Source: Planctomycetota bacterium (GTDB taxonomy: Bacteria; Planctomycetota; UBA1135; UBA2386). Taken from it: 64,000 nt of DNA. The stretch covers positions 1 to 64,000 of the forward strand of contig JALORC010000019.1 of the NCBI GenBank assembly GCA_025459175.1. The letters are read 5' to 3'. The notes beneath the pieces were generated by a model. It worked only from the letters and a program-made list of their open reading frames with translations. It was not told the DNA's origin and did not search any database. This document shows, piece by piece, positions 31,183 to 41,336 of this stretch (its first letter is position 1; each line of letters begins with the position of its first letter). The translations under genes and the position numbers were made by a program.

Positions 31183-32631
31183 ATGCATCGCCTTCGCTAC
31201 CTGATCGGAACGTTGACGCTGGTCGCCGCGGTGGTCGGCGCCTGGTGGATGGTGCGGCTGCTGCGCAACCTCGACGATCGGCCGGGCCTCGCGTTGCAGA
31301 TCGAGTTCCAGCAGGCGCGTGGTCTGCGCGCCGGCGCCGACGTGCGCTACCGCGGAGTCACGGTGGGCAGCGTGCGCCAGGTGTCGATCGCCGGCGACGG
31401 CAGCAAGGCGGTGGCGCAGGTGGTGCTGCAGCCAGGTGGAGCGCCGCACGCGTGCGTCAACAGCGTGTTCTGGATCGTCACGCCGCGCTTCGGCGGGCTC
31501 GCCGACGGCGCCTCGGGCCTCGACACGCTGGTGCGCGATTCATACCTCGCGTTCCACACGCCGAGTGAACACGGCTCACCGCTTACCGCGGGAAGTCTGC
31601 TGGCGGGCAGCGAGCGGCCGCCGGCCCCGGCCGATGCCGACTCGCTGGAGGAACTCGGTCACGGCGACCTGTTGATGACGCTGCTGGTGCCGGAGAACCA
31701 CGGCCTGCGGCCCGGTTCGGCGGTGGTCTACCGCGGCATGCAGACCGGCGACGTGCGCAAGGTCGAACTGGCGGCGTCCGGCTCGCACGTCGAGGTGACG
31801 CTGCGCATCGCGCGCCGGCACCGCCAGACCGTCACCGACAAGGCCGAGTTCTGGGTGGCGCGGCCGTACGTCAGCGGGGCGCTGTTCTCCGGCTTCACGG
31901 TGACCGACGTCAGTGCGTTGCTGACGCCGTACGTCAGCTACTACGGCGCGCCCGGCAAGGGGGTGCTGGTGCAGGACGGGTATCGCGCCGCGGCGCGCGC
32001 CAATCGGCCGGACTTCGAGATCGCGCCGGTGCCCGGTGAGGCGCTGCGCCAGCAGCAGCCGGCGGTGAAGGCCGTCGTCGACGACCTGGTCGCGGTGCAC
32101 ATCACCTATGCGGCGGTCGAACGCGACACGTTCAGTCCCGACGACCCGATCCGGCGGCAGGGCAGCGGCCTGTTGTTCCTCGATCGCAGCGGCCGCGCGG
32201 TGGTGGTGACGGCCCGCAGTCTGGTCGACGGTTCGTTCACCGAGACCGACGCGTTCGGCGGCGATGCCGACATCGAGGACGAGCAGCTGAAGGTGCTGCT
32301 GCCGAACGGCAACGTGCTGCGCGCCGGTCGCGTCTGGGTCGATCCCGCCGGCGGCGACCTGGCCGCCCTGGTGCTCGACGGGGTGCCACCGGATCTGGTC
32401 GGCACGACGCCGAGCCGGCTCGAGTTCGGTGCGGCCCCGGCGGGTGATGCCACGCTGCGCGGCGCCGGCGCCGACGGCGCGCCGTTGCCCACGGGCCAGG
32501 GGCAGGAAGGTCGCGACCCGGCGTGGCTCGGCGCGGCAGCCTGTGTCGGCGACCGGGTGTTCGGCATCCAGGGCCGCGATGGTGCGATCCTGCCGCTGAC
32601 GCTGTTGCCCGACGACCTGCGGCCGCAGTGA
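31183..32631 (+). CDS. MCE-domain protein of a Mla-like lipid transport system
   Basis: A 482-residue protein anchored by one N-terminal helix (LIGTLTLVAAVVGAWWMV). It carries two MCE domains, each with the hallmark GLRAGADVRYRGVTVGSVRQV / GLRPGSAVVYRGMQTGDVRKV pattern at about residues 46-70 and 175-200. MCE proteins form rings or tunnels that carry phospholipids or other hydrophobic molecules between membranes. The last ~160 residues include a beta-rich region (GSGLLFLDRSGRAVVVTA) without a recognised fold. The ABC protein gene follows 5 bases downstream, which supports one transport complex. Confidence 0.85.
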   Translation: MHRLRYLIGTLTLVAAVVGAWWMVRLLRNLDDRPGLALQIEFQQARGLRAGADVRYRGVTVGSVRQVSIAGDGSKAVAQVVLQPGGAPHACVNSVFWIVTPRFGGLADGASGLDTLVRDSYLAFHTPSEHGSPLTAGSLLAGSERPPAPADADSLEELGHGDLLMTLLVPENHGLRPGSAVVYRGMQTGDVRKVELAASGSHVEVTLRIARRHRQTVTDKAEFWVARPYVSGALFSGFTVTDVSALLTPYVSYYGAPGKGVLVQDGYRAAARANRPDFEIAPVPGEALRQQQPAVKAVVDDLVAVHITYAAVERDTFSPDDPIRRQGSGLLFLDRSGRAVVVTARSLVDGSFTETDAFGGDADIEDEQLKVLLPNGNVLRAGRVWVDPAGGDLAALVLDGVPPDLVGTTPSRLEFGAAPAGDATLRGAGADGAPLPTGQGQEGRDPAWLGAAACVGDRVFGIQGRDGAILPLTLLPDDLRPQ

Positions 32632-32636
32632 CGCGC

Positions 32637-34136
32637 ATGACTCCGGCCCTGGTGTTCCGGAAGTTCGGCCTCGCGCACCGGCGACCCGGTGGCGACGACG
32701 TGTTGTTGGCCGACGTCGATCTCGAACTGGCGCAGCACGGGTTCTACGTGTTCGTCGGTGCCAGCGGCGGCGGCAAGTCGTCGCTGTTGCGGATCCTGGC
32801 CGGGCTGGTCGAGAGTCGCGAGCCGGCGCCGCGCATGAGCGGCGAGTTGACGGCGTGGGGCGAATCGCTGACCGGCGACCACCCGGAGTCGTTGCGCGAC
32901 AAGGTGGTGGCGATCCTGCAGGACGAAGGTCTGCTCGACGAGTTGAGTCCACGCGCCAACGTCGAACTGGCGCTGCGCGCGGTCGATCGTTCGCCGTTGC
33001 TGGCGCCGGCGCTGCTGGCCCAGGTCGGCCTGCCCGAACCTCCCGAACGCATCGCGCAGCTGTCGGGTGGCATGCGCAAACGGCTGGCGGTGGCGCGCGC
33101 GCTGGCGCAGTCGCCGCGGCTGCTGCTGTGCGACGAGCCGACCGCCGGGCTGGATCCCGAGGCGGCGAGCACGATCGCGAGGCTGCTGCGCGAGGCGCAC
33201 GACCAGGACGCGGAGCGGACCACGATCGTGATCACCCACGACCTGGCGGCGTTCGAAGGTCTGGTCGACGGGGTGCTGGTGCTCGATCGGCCGGGGCGCA
33301 CGCTGCGATTGGAGGGCCCGACGTTCCGGCCCGAACACGGCTCGATCGCGCCGCGCACGCTCGATCAGGGCGGTGGTGAGCCGGCCGCGCTGCACGGGTT
33401 GCGGCGCGTGCTGCTGCAGCTGGCGGCGATCGGCGAGACGTTGCTCGAGTCGCTGCGCCGATTGCCGCCGGTGGAGTTCGGCCAGGTGGCGCGCACGGTG
33501 GTGCGCTTCGTGCTGGAGCCGATCCTGTTCGTCGCGGTCGCGGGCGGCGTGATCGGCGGGCTGGCGACGTTCTTCGCGCTGCGCAACAACCCGGTGCAGG
33601 GTGGCTTCGAGTCGGCGCTGCTGACCGGCACGGGCAAGGTCGCGACGGCGGTGCTGGTGCCGCTGCTGAGCGGGTTCTTCTTCACCGCGCGCATCGTCGC
33701 CGGTGCGGCGGCGCGGCTCGGCACGATGAAGCGGACCAACCAGGTCGCGGCGCTGCAGATGATGGGGGTGCGGCCGGCCGACTACCTGCTGACGCCGCTG
33801 ATCTGGGGCATGGTGCTGGCGATGCCGTTGGTGACGCTCGCCGGCGTGGTGGCGGCGGCCGCGGCGTCGCTGCTGGCGGCTGGCGTGGTGTCCGGAACGA
33901 CCACGGTCGGCTGGGCGATGGCGTACTTCGCGACGGTCGATGCCGCCGACCTGCTGGTGATCCTCGGCAAGTCCACGCTGTCCGGCTACCTGGTGGCGGT
34001 CTGCTGTTATCACCTCGGGACCGGTCCCAAGCGCTCCGGCGCCGAGGTCGGTGAAGCCGTCAACACCGCAATCGTCGTCGGCATGGGGCTGGTGCTGGCG
34101 GTGCACGCCGGGGTGACATTCCTGGTCTACGCCTGA
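32637..34136 (+). CDS. Fused ABC ATPase-permease of the Mla/MCE lipid transport type (MlaF-MlaE fusion)
   Basis: A 499-residue protein joining two normally separate subunits. Residues 1 to about 245 are an ABC ATPase with Walker A GASGGGKSSLL, signature LSGGMRKRLAVARAL, Walker B LLLCDEPTAGLDPE and the switch His in VITHDLAAF. From about 285 onward it is an MlaE-type permease with about five helices, including LLTGTGKVATAVLVPLLSGFFFTARIVAGAAARLGTMKRTNQVAALQMMGVRP, shown here only as the spaced landmarks GTGKV, FFTARI, LGTMK and MMGVRP. The ATG at 32637 lies 5 bases after the MCE stop. Fusion of the ATPase to the permease is unusual for this family. Confidence 0.85.
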   Translation: MTPALVFRKFGLAHRRPGGDDVLLADVDLELAQHGFYVFVGASGGGKSSLLRILAGLVESREPAPRMSGELTAWGESLTGDHPESLRDKVVAILQDEGLLDELSPRANVELALRAVDRSPLLAPALLAQVGLPEPPERIAQLSGGMRKRLAVARALAQSPRLLLCDEPTAGLDPEAASTIARLLREAHDQDAERTTIVITHDLAAFEGLVDGVLVLDRPGRTLRLEGPTFRPEHGSIAPRTLDQGGGEPAALHGLRRVLLQLAAIGETLLESLRRLPPVEFGQVARTVVRFVLEPILFVAVAGGVIGGLATFFALRNNPVQGGFESALLTGTGKVATAVLVPLLSGFFFTARIVAGAAARLGTMKRTNQVAALQMMGVRPADYLLTPLIWGMVLAMPLVTLAGVVAAAAASLLAAGVVSGTTTVGWAMAYFATVDAADLLVILGKSTLSGYLVAVCCYHLGTGPKRSGAEVGEAVNTAIVVGMGLVLAVHAGVTFLVYA

Positions 34137-34181
34137 ACCTACGGTGCCACCGTCGGCCTCGGCTCAAGGCCGGTCCGAACG

Positions 34182-34895
34182 ATGGTCGATGGTGGGGATG
34201 TGAAGGGCATCGAGAAGATCACGTCGGTCCGCCTCGCGGAGATCCTCACGGAGCGATCGATCGTCTCCTCCGAGGTCATCACCGATGCCCTGTACGCGCA
34301 GGACAAGCACGGCGAGCCGTTCGTGCAGGTCCTGATCTCGGGCGGTCACATGACCGAGTGGGATCTCGCCAAGATCATCACCGAGAACTTCAGCTTGCCG
34401 TTCCTGATGGCGAGCAACTACCAGATCAGCGACGAGGCCAAGTCGCGGCTGCCCAAGGAAGTGCTGTTCAAGCACACGATCGTGCCGCTCGACGTGTTCG
34501 GCGACATCGTCTGCATCGCGATGCCGGTGATGCTCTCGTTCGAGGAGATCAACAAGATCCAGAAGGATCACAACTGTGATCTGTTCCCGTATGTCGGGCT
34601 CGTCTCGGAGAACAAGAAGGTTCTCGCCGAGATGCACAAGGACTACCAGCAGTGGATCGAGCAGGAAGGCAAGCGGCGCGAGGAGGAGGCGAAGCGGCGC
34701 CAGTCGAGTTCGCCCAAGGCGCTCGGCGACTGGATGAGCATCTTCGATGCCGGTGACCAGGCCATCCAGGAGATGAAGAAGAAGCCCGATCCGACGCCGG
34801 CGGCGCCAGTGCCGCCGCCGCCGCCGCCCAAGGCGGACAAGCCGACGCCCGGCACGCAGCGACCGGCACCACCACCGCCGCCGCCGAAGAAGTGA
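34182..34895 (+). CDS. Stand-alone MshEN (GspE N-terminal) domain protein with proline-rich tail
   Basis: A 237-residue cytoplasmic protein. Residues about 8-150 match the GspE/MshE N-terminal domain: VRLAEILTERSIVSSEVITDALYAQ, then GEPFVQVLISGGHMTEWDLAKIITENFSLPFL and VPLDVFGDIVCIAMPV. In MshE this fold binds cyclic-di-GMP. A charged coiled coil follows (EQEGKRREEEAKRRQ), then a C-terminal segment of proline runs. The normal ATPase domain of type II/IV secretion motors is missing. The start could be ATG 34182 or GTG 34200, which has GGTGGGG directly upstream. No secretion genes are adjacent. Confidence 0.8.
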   Translation: MVDGGDVKGIEKITSVRLAEILTERSIVSSEVITDALYAQDKHGEPFVQVLISGGHMTEWDLAKIITENFSLPFLMASNYQISDEAKSRLPKEVLFKHTIVPLDVFGDIVCIAMPVMLSFEEINKIQKDHNCDLFPYVGLVSENKKVLAEMHKDYQQWIEQEGKRREEEAKRRQSSSPKALGDWMSIFDAGDQAIQEMKKKPDPTPAAPVPPPPPPKADKPTPGTQRPAPPPPPPKK

Positions 34896-34920
34896 CGCCG
34901 CTGCGGGGCCGCGGCAGGCC

Positions 34921-35280
34921 TTAGGCGGACGGGCCGTCGGTCCGGCCCGGTGGGGTGGGCGACGGCGGTTCCGGCAGCGGCTGCGACATCGCTTCGTTGG
35001 TCAGGTCGCGCAGGGCGCTGGCCGGGTCGGCGACGGCGCGCGGCAACGCGGTGACGTTCCGCACTTCGCGGCCGGTGTCGGCCAGCGTCTTGCGCACCTC
35101 GCGGATCGACTCGTCGCGGTCGATCTGGTCCTTGAAGTCATGGTAGCCACGCTTGAGCTTGGCGACGAACTGGCCGAACGTGCGGCCGGCTTCGGGCAGG
35201 TTGCGGCCGTAGAGCAGCAGGCCGACGACCATCAGCAGGAACATCTCCTGCCAGCCCAGGGTCTGAACGAAGGCGAACAC
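34921..35280 (-). CDS. Twin-arginine translocase TatA/TatB-family protein
   Basis: A 119-residue protein with one N-terminal helix (WQEMFLLMVVGLLLYGRNLPEAGRTFGQF) followed by an amphipathic helix (VAKLKRGYHDFKDQIDRDES) and a disordered Pro-rich end, the TatA/TatB architecture. It forms the pore or receptor part of the twin-arginine pathway for folded proteins. The usual FG hinge is replaced by NLPEAGRTFG, as in many divergent members, so TatA or TatB cannot be told apart. It is transcribed leftward, alone, and convergently towards the MshEN gene. Confidence 0.82.
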   Translation of the reverse strand: MFAFVQTLGWQEMFLLMVVGLLLYGRNLPEAGRTFGQFVAKLKRGYHDFKDQIDRDESIREVRKTLADTGREVRNVTALPRAVADPASALRDLTNEAMSQPLPEPPSPTPPGRTDGPSA

Positions 35281-35372
35281 CGGGCGCGAGCATAGCCATT
35301 CCCCTGTCGCCCGGCGCGGTTTCCGCGCCCGCTGGACCCCGCGGGCTCCAGCTCCTACCCTCGTTCGCCCAC

Positions 35373-36965
<1,593 letters not shown>

Positions 36966-37007
36966 TCGATCCGGCCCCGAGCGATCCGGGCCTGCGCCGG
37001 CCCTTGC

Positions 37008-37562
37008 TCAGTGGCGCTTCAGGCCGACCGCGAGACCGGTGATGGCGAGCCCCGCCGCGGGCAGGCTGCCGGTCATGAACGTCTGGAAGCTGCCCCACTC
37101 GCGCTCGACGTTGCCGGAGAAACGGCTCCACAGCGAGTCCATCTGGCTCCAGTCGACGGTCATGATGCCGTAGTAGCTGAGCACCATGGTCAGGAAGAGC
37201 CAGAAGCCGAACGCGATCGCCGCGACCTTCAGCGTGGCGCGGATGAAGCTGCCGATGCAGAAGCCGGCGAGGAAGCTGAAGCCGAGCCGGAACACGCCCT
37301 TCGCCGCCGGTTCCTGACCGCTCTCGAGGGTGCGTTGGCCGTCGACGAGACTGGCATTGAGCCCCGACAGGTTGCCGCTGCCACCACCGCCACCACTACC
37401 GGTAGCCACGGCACCCGAACTCATGACACCGGCCACGACGATCGTGACGACCGCGGCGGCGACGGCGATCTTCTTCCAGCGCGGCATGGTGCGCAGCCAG
37501 CTACCGAAGGTCTGACTCTTCGGCGGCGGCGGCGGCGCAGACGGTGCATCGGGCGAAGTCAT
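37008..37562 (-). CDS. FUN14-like small membrane protein
   Basis: A 184-residue protein with a Pro-rich N-terminus, one helix around WKKIAVAAAVVTIVVAGVM, a Gly/Ser linker (SGGGGGSGN), and a C-terminal region with FLAGFCIGSFIRATLKVAAIAFGFWLFLTMVLSYYGIMTVDW. The pattern GFxxGxxxRxxxKxxxxxxGxxxxxxxxLxxxGxxxxDW resembles FUN14-family proteins, which are found in bacteria and archaea without known function and in mitochondria as mitophagy factors. The assignment is tentative. It is convergent with ettA and divergent from the DUF481 gene. Confidence 0.55.
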   Translation of the reverse strand: MTSPDAPSAPPPPPKSQTFGSWLRTMPRWKKIAVAAAVVTIVVAGVMSSGAVATGSGGGGGSGNLSGLNASLVDGQRTLESGQEPAAKGVFRLGFSFLAGFCIGSFIRATLKVAAIAFGFWLFLTMVLSYYGIMTVDWSQMDSLWSRFSGNVEREWGSFQTFMTGSLPAAGLAITGLAVGLKRH

Positions 37563-37696
37563 CGCGGCAGACTAGCAACCTGTCGCCACGACTCGCCATA
37601 CCCCCGGGCATTCCCTGGTTGCGGTCAGGGGTTTTTGTCCTTGAGAGCCTTCTTGTCGTCCGCATGATCCGCGCCCTTCCTCAGCTCACACAGACC

Positions 37697-38707
37697 ATGC
37701 ACAAACTTCTTCACGCCGCCGTGCTCGCGGCTCTCTCCGCCGGGGCGCTGGCCCAGGACAAGATCACGCTGTCCAACGGCGACGTCTTGACCGGCAAGAT
37801 CAAGACCATGGCCGATGGCAAGGTGACCATCGAGTCGCCGGTGCTCGGTGACGTGACGGTGCCGATGAGCAACGTCAGCGACATGACGACGCAGGCGCAG
37901 GTCGATCTGCAGACCAAGAGCGGCGACCTGCTGAAGCGCCGCATCATGGGCATCGAGGGCGGCAACCTGCGCCTCGAGGGTGACACCACCGCGCTCGGCC
38001 TCGCCAACCTCGGCCAGATCAACCCGCCGAAGCTGGAGCCGACCTGGACCGGTTCGGCGACCCTGAACGGGCTGTTCGCGACCGGCAACACGGACCGCCG
38101 CGCCGTCGGTGGTGCGTTCGACGCCTCGTTGCGCATGCCGATGGATCGCATCTCGGTCGATGCGGCGTTCGACTACGCCGACAACAAGAACGTGGCGACC
38201 CGGGAGTGGGAACTCAACCAGCGTCGCGCCGGTGCCGGCATCAAGTACGACCGGTTCCTCGACACCAAGACCTATTTCTGGGTCACGAGTCGCGTGCTCG
38301 GTGACACCTTCGCCGACTTGGACCTGCGCTTCACGGGCGGTGGTGGTATCGGTTACACGTGGATCGAGGACAAGGAGACCACGCTGCTGACCGAAGTCGG
38401 TCTCGCCTACGTCAACGAGAACTACCGTTCGGACACGCCGTCGACCTCGTACCTGGCGGCTCGTGTCTTCTATCGGCTGACGCACGCGTTCTCGGAGACC
38501 ACCAAGCTGGTGCACAGCGGCGAGTTCTTCCCGTCGCTCGAGGACGGTGACGACATCTACTGCCAGATCCGGACGGAGCTCGTGACGTCGTTGTCGGCCA
38601 GCATGCTGGCGTCGCTGGCCCACGTGCTCGACTACGACAACACGCCGGCCCCGGACCGCAATCGTCAGGACCACCGCGTGCTGTTGTCGATCGGTTGGAA
38701 GTTCTGA
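37697..38707 (+). CDS. DUF481-family outer-membrane beta-barrel protein
   Basis: A 336-residue secreted protein. The signal peptide is MHKLLHAAVLAALSAGALAQ, which fixes the start at 37697 rather than at longer in-frame codons. Residues about 22-95 contain a small all-beta repeat region (ITLSNGDVLTGKIKTMADGKVTIESP) common in planctomycete DUF481 proteins. From about 110 to the end is the DUF481 barrel (TGSATLNGLFATGNTDRR, amphipathic strands, and a terminal Phe in SIGWKF as required for outer-membrane insertion). Function is unknown; DUF481 proteins include salt-stress-induced porin-like proteins. Confidence 0.82.
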   Translation: MHKLLHAAVLAALSAGALAQDKITLSNGDVLTGKIKTMADGKVTIESPVLGDVTVPMSNVSDMTTQAQVDLQTKSGDLLKRRIMGIEGGNLRLEGDTTALGLANLGQINPPKLEPTWTGSATLNGLFATGNTDRRAVGGAFDASLRMPMDRISVDAAFDYADNKNVATREWELNQRRAGAGIKYDRFLDTKTYFWVTSRVLGDTFADLDLRFTGGGGIGYTWIEDKETTLLTEVGLAYVNENYRSDTPSTSYLAARVFYRLTHAFSETTKLVHSGEFFPSLEDGDDIYCQIRTELVTSLSASMLASLAHVLDYDNTPAPDRNRQDHRVLLSIGWKF

Positions 38708-38822
38708 GCCGGAAAGAGCCGGGCGGCTCGGGCGATCGGCCCGCCGCCCGCGACGAGGCTGCCGACGCGTGTAGCCGGCGTTCGTCGTGCTCAGGCTGGC
38801 GGCCATGCCGTCGGCGGCCCCC

Positions 38823-41336
38823 TCAGTGCGGCGCCTGCATCGGACTCATCAGGTTGCCGTTGCCGAGGCGGTCGCGCAGTGGGCGATCGCCACCGCCCAT
38901 GCGCGGCAGGAACTCGATGCGCAACGTCGTCTCGTCGGCGAACGGGTTGTAGACCGCCGACACCTCGAGGCTCCAGTCGTGGTCGTTGCGGCGCACGCCG
39001 AACGACCACGCCAGCCATTCGTCGCGATCGAGATCGCGCAGGCTGCCGGCGAACACGTTCCAGCGCTCGAACAGCATCGCGGTGGCGCTGACACCGGCGG
39101 CACCGTCGACCGCGGCGTCGGTGCGGTACTCGAGCCCCCAGTCGAGGCCGAGCACGCGCCCGAACAGCAGCTCGGTGTCGAGCGTGCGCAGGCCGGTGCG
39201 CCAGTCGTGATCGCCGTAGAACGCGAGCGTCAGGTTCTGGAACGGGATCCACGACGCGTTCGGACGCAGCAGCAGGTCGTAGTAGAGCAGCCCGACCTCG
39301 CGCCCCGCGTTGTCGCGCGCGGCGTCCGGGAACAGGTCCTGCGCCAGATCGAGGAACAGCAGGTCGTGCGGCGCGGCCGCCTGGTAGCTGCCGCGCTGCT
39401 GCTGCAGCAGGTTGCGCAGCTCGACGCGCACCAGCTGCTGCTCGGTCAGCTGGTCGACCGGGTCGAAGGTGAAGAAACGATCGGCGCGGTCGTCGACGTG
39501 GAAGCGGTTGCGGTAGGTGACCTTCGGCGCCATCACGTGGCGGAACGACTCGCCTTCGCCGAGGTCGAAGCCGCGCGACAACCGGGTGGCGAGCTGGACC
39601 CCGGTCTCGACCGCGGCGCGGCCTTCGCTCTCGCCGTCGACGGTCTGGTCGTAGAAGGTGCCGCGGCCGGACAGGTAGGGGCGCAGCTGCACCGGCCCGA
39701 GCCGGAACGGCGTCGACACCTCGGCCTGCTGGTCGACGCGCAGGGTGCGGTCGGACGCGCGGATCCCGGCGCGGTCGTCGTAGTCGCTGCGGCGCTGGCC
39801 GATCTCGGTCTCGAGGTCGACGACGATCGGCGTCTCCCACGGCGTCATGCCGATCGGCTGCGCCAGCCACTGGTAGGTGGCGACCGGCAGCTCCTCGACG
39901 AAACGCTCCGCCAGCGCACGGTCGTCGCGGTAGCTGAAGTCGTCGAGGTTGAAGCGCGTGCCGACCGTCAGCAGCCGGTTGCCGGCGGCGTGGTGCAGGT
40001 AGGTGCTGGTCTCCGGCACTTCCTCGGTGCGATAGGGGTTGCCGTAGAACTCCGACCACGCGGCGGCGTCGCTGATGTGGTAGGCGACCAGGTCGAGATG
40101 GGTGCGGTCGCCGAACTCCAGCCGGTTCTGCGTGCGCAGCACGCTGCGACTCTGGGCGTCGATCGCACTGCCGTCGACGTTGGCGTTGATCTCGCGCAGG
40201 TCCTCGCCGGTGTCGTCGAGGAAGAACGCTTCGGTGCTGCCCCGGTAGAGGCCGGGGGCGCGGTAGTCGAGCGAGCCCTCGAGCGGGAAGCCGCGCTCCT
40301 GGATCCAGCCGACGCCGAGCTCCCACTCGCCGCGGAACTCGTGCGCGGGCCGGCCGAGCAGCCAGTTGTGGATGGCGCCGCCGGTCGCGTTCCACGGCAG
40401 CCCGAGCACGATCTGCGTCTGGGCACCGAGCCGCCCCGAGTAGCCGGCGCGCACCCGCTTGATCGGGAACTCGCTCTGGCTGCCGGTGAACACGCGCACG
40501 TCGGGCAGCGGCAGCACGCTGGTGCCGCCGAGCTGCAGCGTCTGGCCGTGGGCGATCACCTCGAACTCGCCGTCGCGTTCGATGATCTCCACTTCCCCGG
40601 TGGCCAGCGCGTAGTGCGGCTCGGCGGCGGTGCAGGTGGTGATGGTGACGTCGCGGCCGACCCAGCGCGGCCCCTGCTTCACCAGCTTCGGGCCGCGCAC
40701 CACCAGCACGCGATCGGCTGCGCCGGCGCGACCCGGCGTGAGGTAGCGCAGCTCGGCCTGCTCGACCACGACGCGGTCGTCGGGCGTCGACAACCACATC
40801 CGTTCGCAGCGCAGCACCTCGACGCCGTCGCGCACGACGACGACGTCGCCCTCGCAGTAGACGAAGCGCAGCAGATCGAGGGCCTCGTCGAGCCGCGGAT
40901 CCGACGGCAGCACCTCGCTGCGCCCGATCGCACGCAGACTGCGCGCGAGGCGGCCGCGGATCTCCTCGTGGTCCAGTCGACGGCGAGGGGCCGGTGCCTT
41001 GGTGACCCGCTGGGGCAGGCCGTCGCCGGAGCGACGCTCGGCGACCGCCGCCTGGAAGGTCTCGCGGTCGAGCAGCAGCAGCGCGTTGCGGGCGCGGATC
41101 TCGAGCCGTTCCTCGGGCACGGCGAGCCGCAGGCCACCGTGCAGGTGCACCTCGCGGTAGTCGCTGCCCTCGACGTCGGGGATGCTCAGCGAGCCCCAGT
41201 CCTTGATCAGGCGCAGCAGCGGCCGCGGCAGCGGGCCGGCCGGATCCTGGGGCGGAGTCTGGGTCGGTGCCTGCGCCACCGCAGTGGTCGCCAGCGCCAC
41301 TGCGGCGGCGATGCTCGACGACAGCAGGCGACTCAC
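38823..41336 (-). CDS. lptD: LPS-assembly outer-membrane protein LptD-like
   Basis: An 837-residue outer-membrane protein that should insert lipopolysaccharide into the outer leaflet. The signal peptide (SRLLSSSIAAAVALATTAVAQA) starts at GTG 41336, which overlaps the upstream stop (GTGA). An OstA/LptA-like N-terminal domain (VEQAELRYLTPGRAGAADRVLVV, then the VTITTCTAAEPHYAL motif) leads into a long beta-barrel of ~500 residues with alternating aromatic strands. Two cysteines are visible in the N-terminal domain (FVYCEGD, TTCTAAEPH). It is the last gene of the kdsD-kdsC-lptC-lptD operon. No lptE is recognised. Confidence 0.85.
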   Translation of the reverse strand: MSRLLSSSIAAAVALATTAVAQAPTQTPPQDPAGPLPRPLLRLIKDWGSLSIPDVEGSDYREVHLHGGLRLAVPEERLEIRARNALLLLDRETFQAAVAERRSGDGLPQRVTKAPAPRRRLDHEEIRGRLARSLRAIGRSEVLPSDPRLDEALDLLRFVYCEGDVVVVRDGVEVLRCERMWLSTPDDRVVVEQAELRYLTPGRAGAADRVLVVRGPKLVKQGPRWVGRDVTITTCTAAEPHYALATGEVEIIERDGEFEVIAHGQTLQLGGTSVLPLPDVRVFTGSQSEFPIKRVRAGYSGRLGAQTQIVLGLPWNATGGAIHNWLLGRPAHEFRGEWELGVGWIQERGFPLEGSLDYRAPGLYRGSTEAFFLDDTGEDLREINANVDGSAIDAQSRSVLRTQNRLEFGDRTHLDLVAYHISDAAAWSEFYGNPYRTEEVPETSTYLHHAAGNRLLTVGTRFNLDDFSYRDDRALAERFVEELPVATYQWLAQPIGMTPWETPIVVDLETEIGQRRSDYDDRAGIRASDRTLRVDQQAEVSTPFRLGPVQLRPYLSGRGTFYDQTVDGESEGRAAVETGVQLATRLSRGFDLGEGESFRHVMAPKVTYRNRFHVDDRADRFFTFDPVDQLTEQQLVRVELRNLLQQQRGSYQAAAPHDLLFLDLAQDLFPDAARDNAGREVGLLYYDLLLRPNASWIPFQNLTLAFYGDHDWRTGLRTLDTELLFGRVLGLDWGLEYRTDAAVDGAAGVSATAMLFERWNVFAGSLRDLDRDEWLAWSFGVRRNDHDWSLEVSAVYNPFADETTLRIEFLPRMGGGDRPLRDRLGNGNLMSPMQAPH

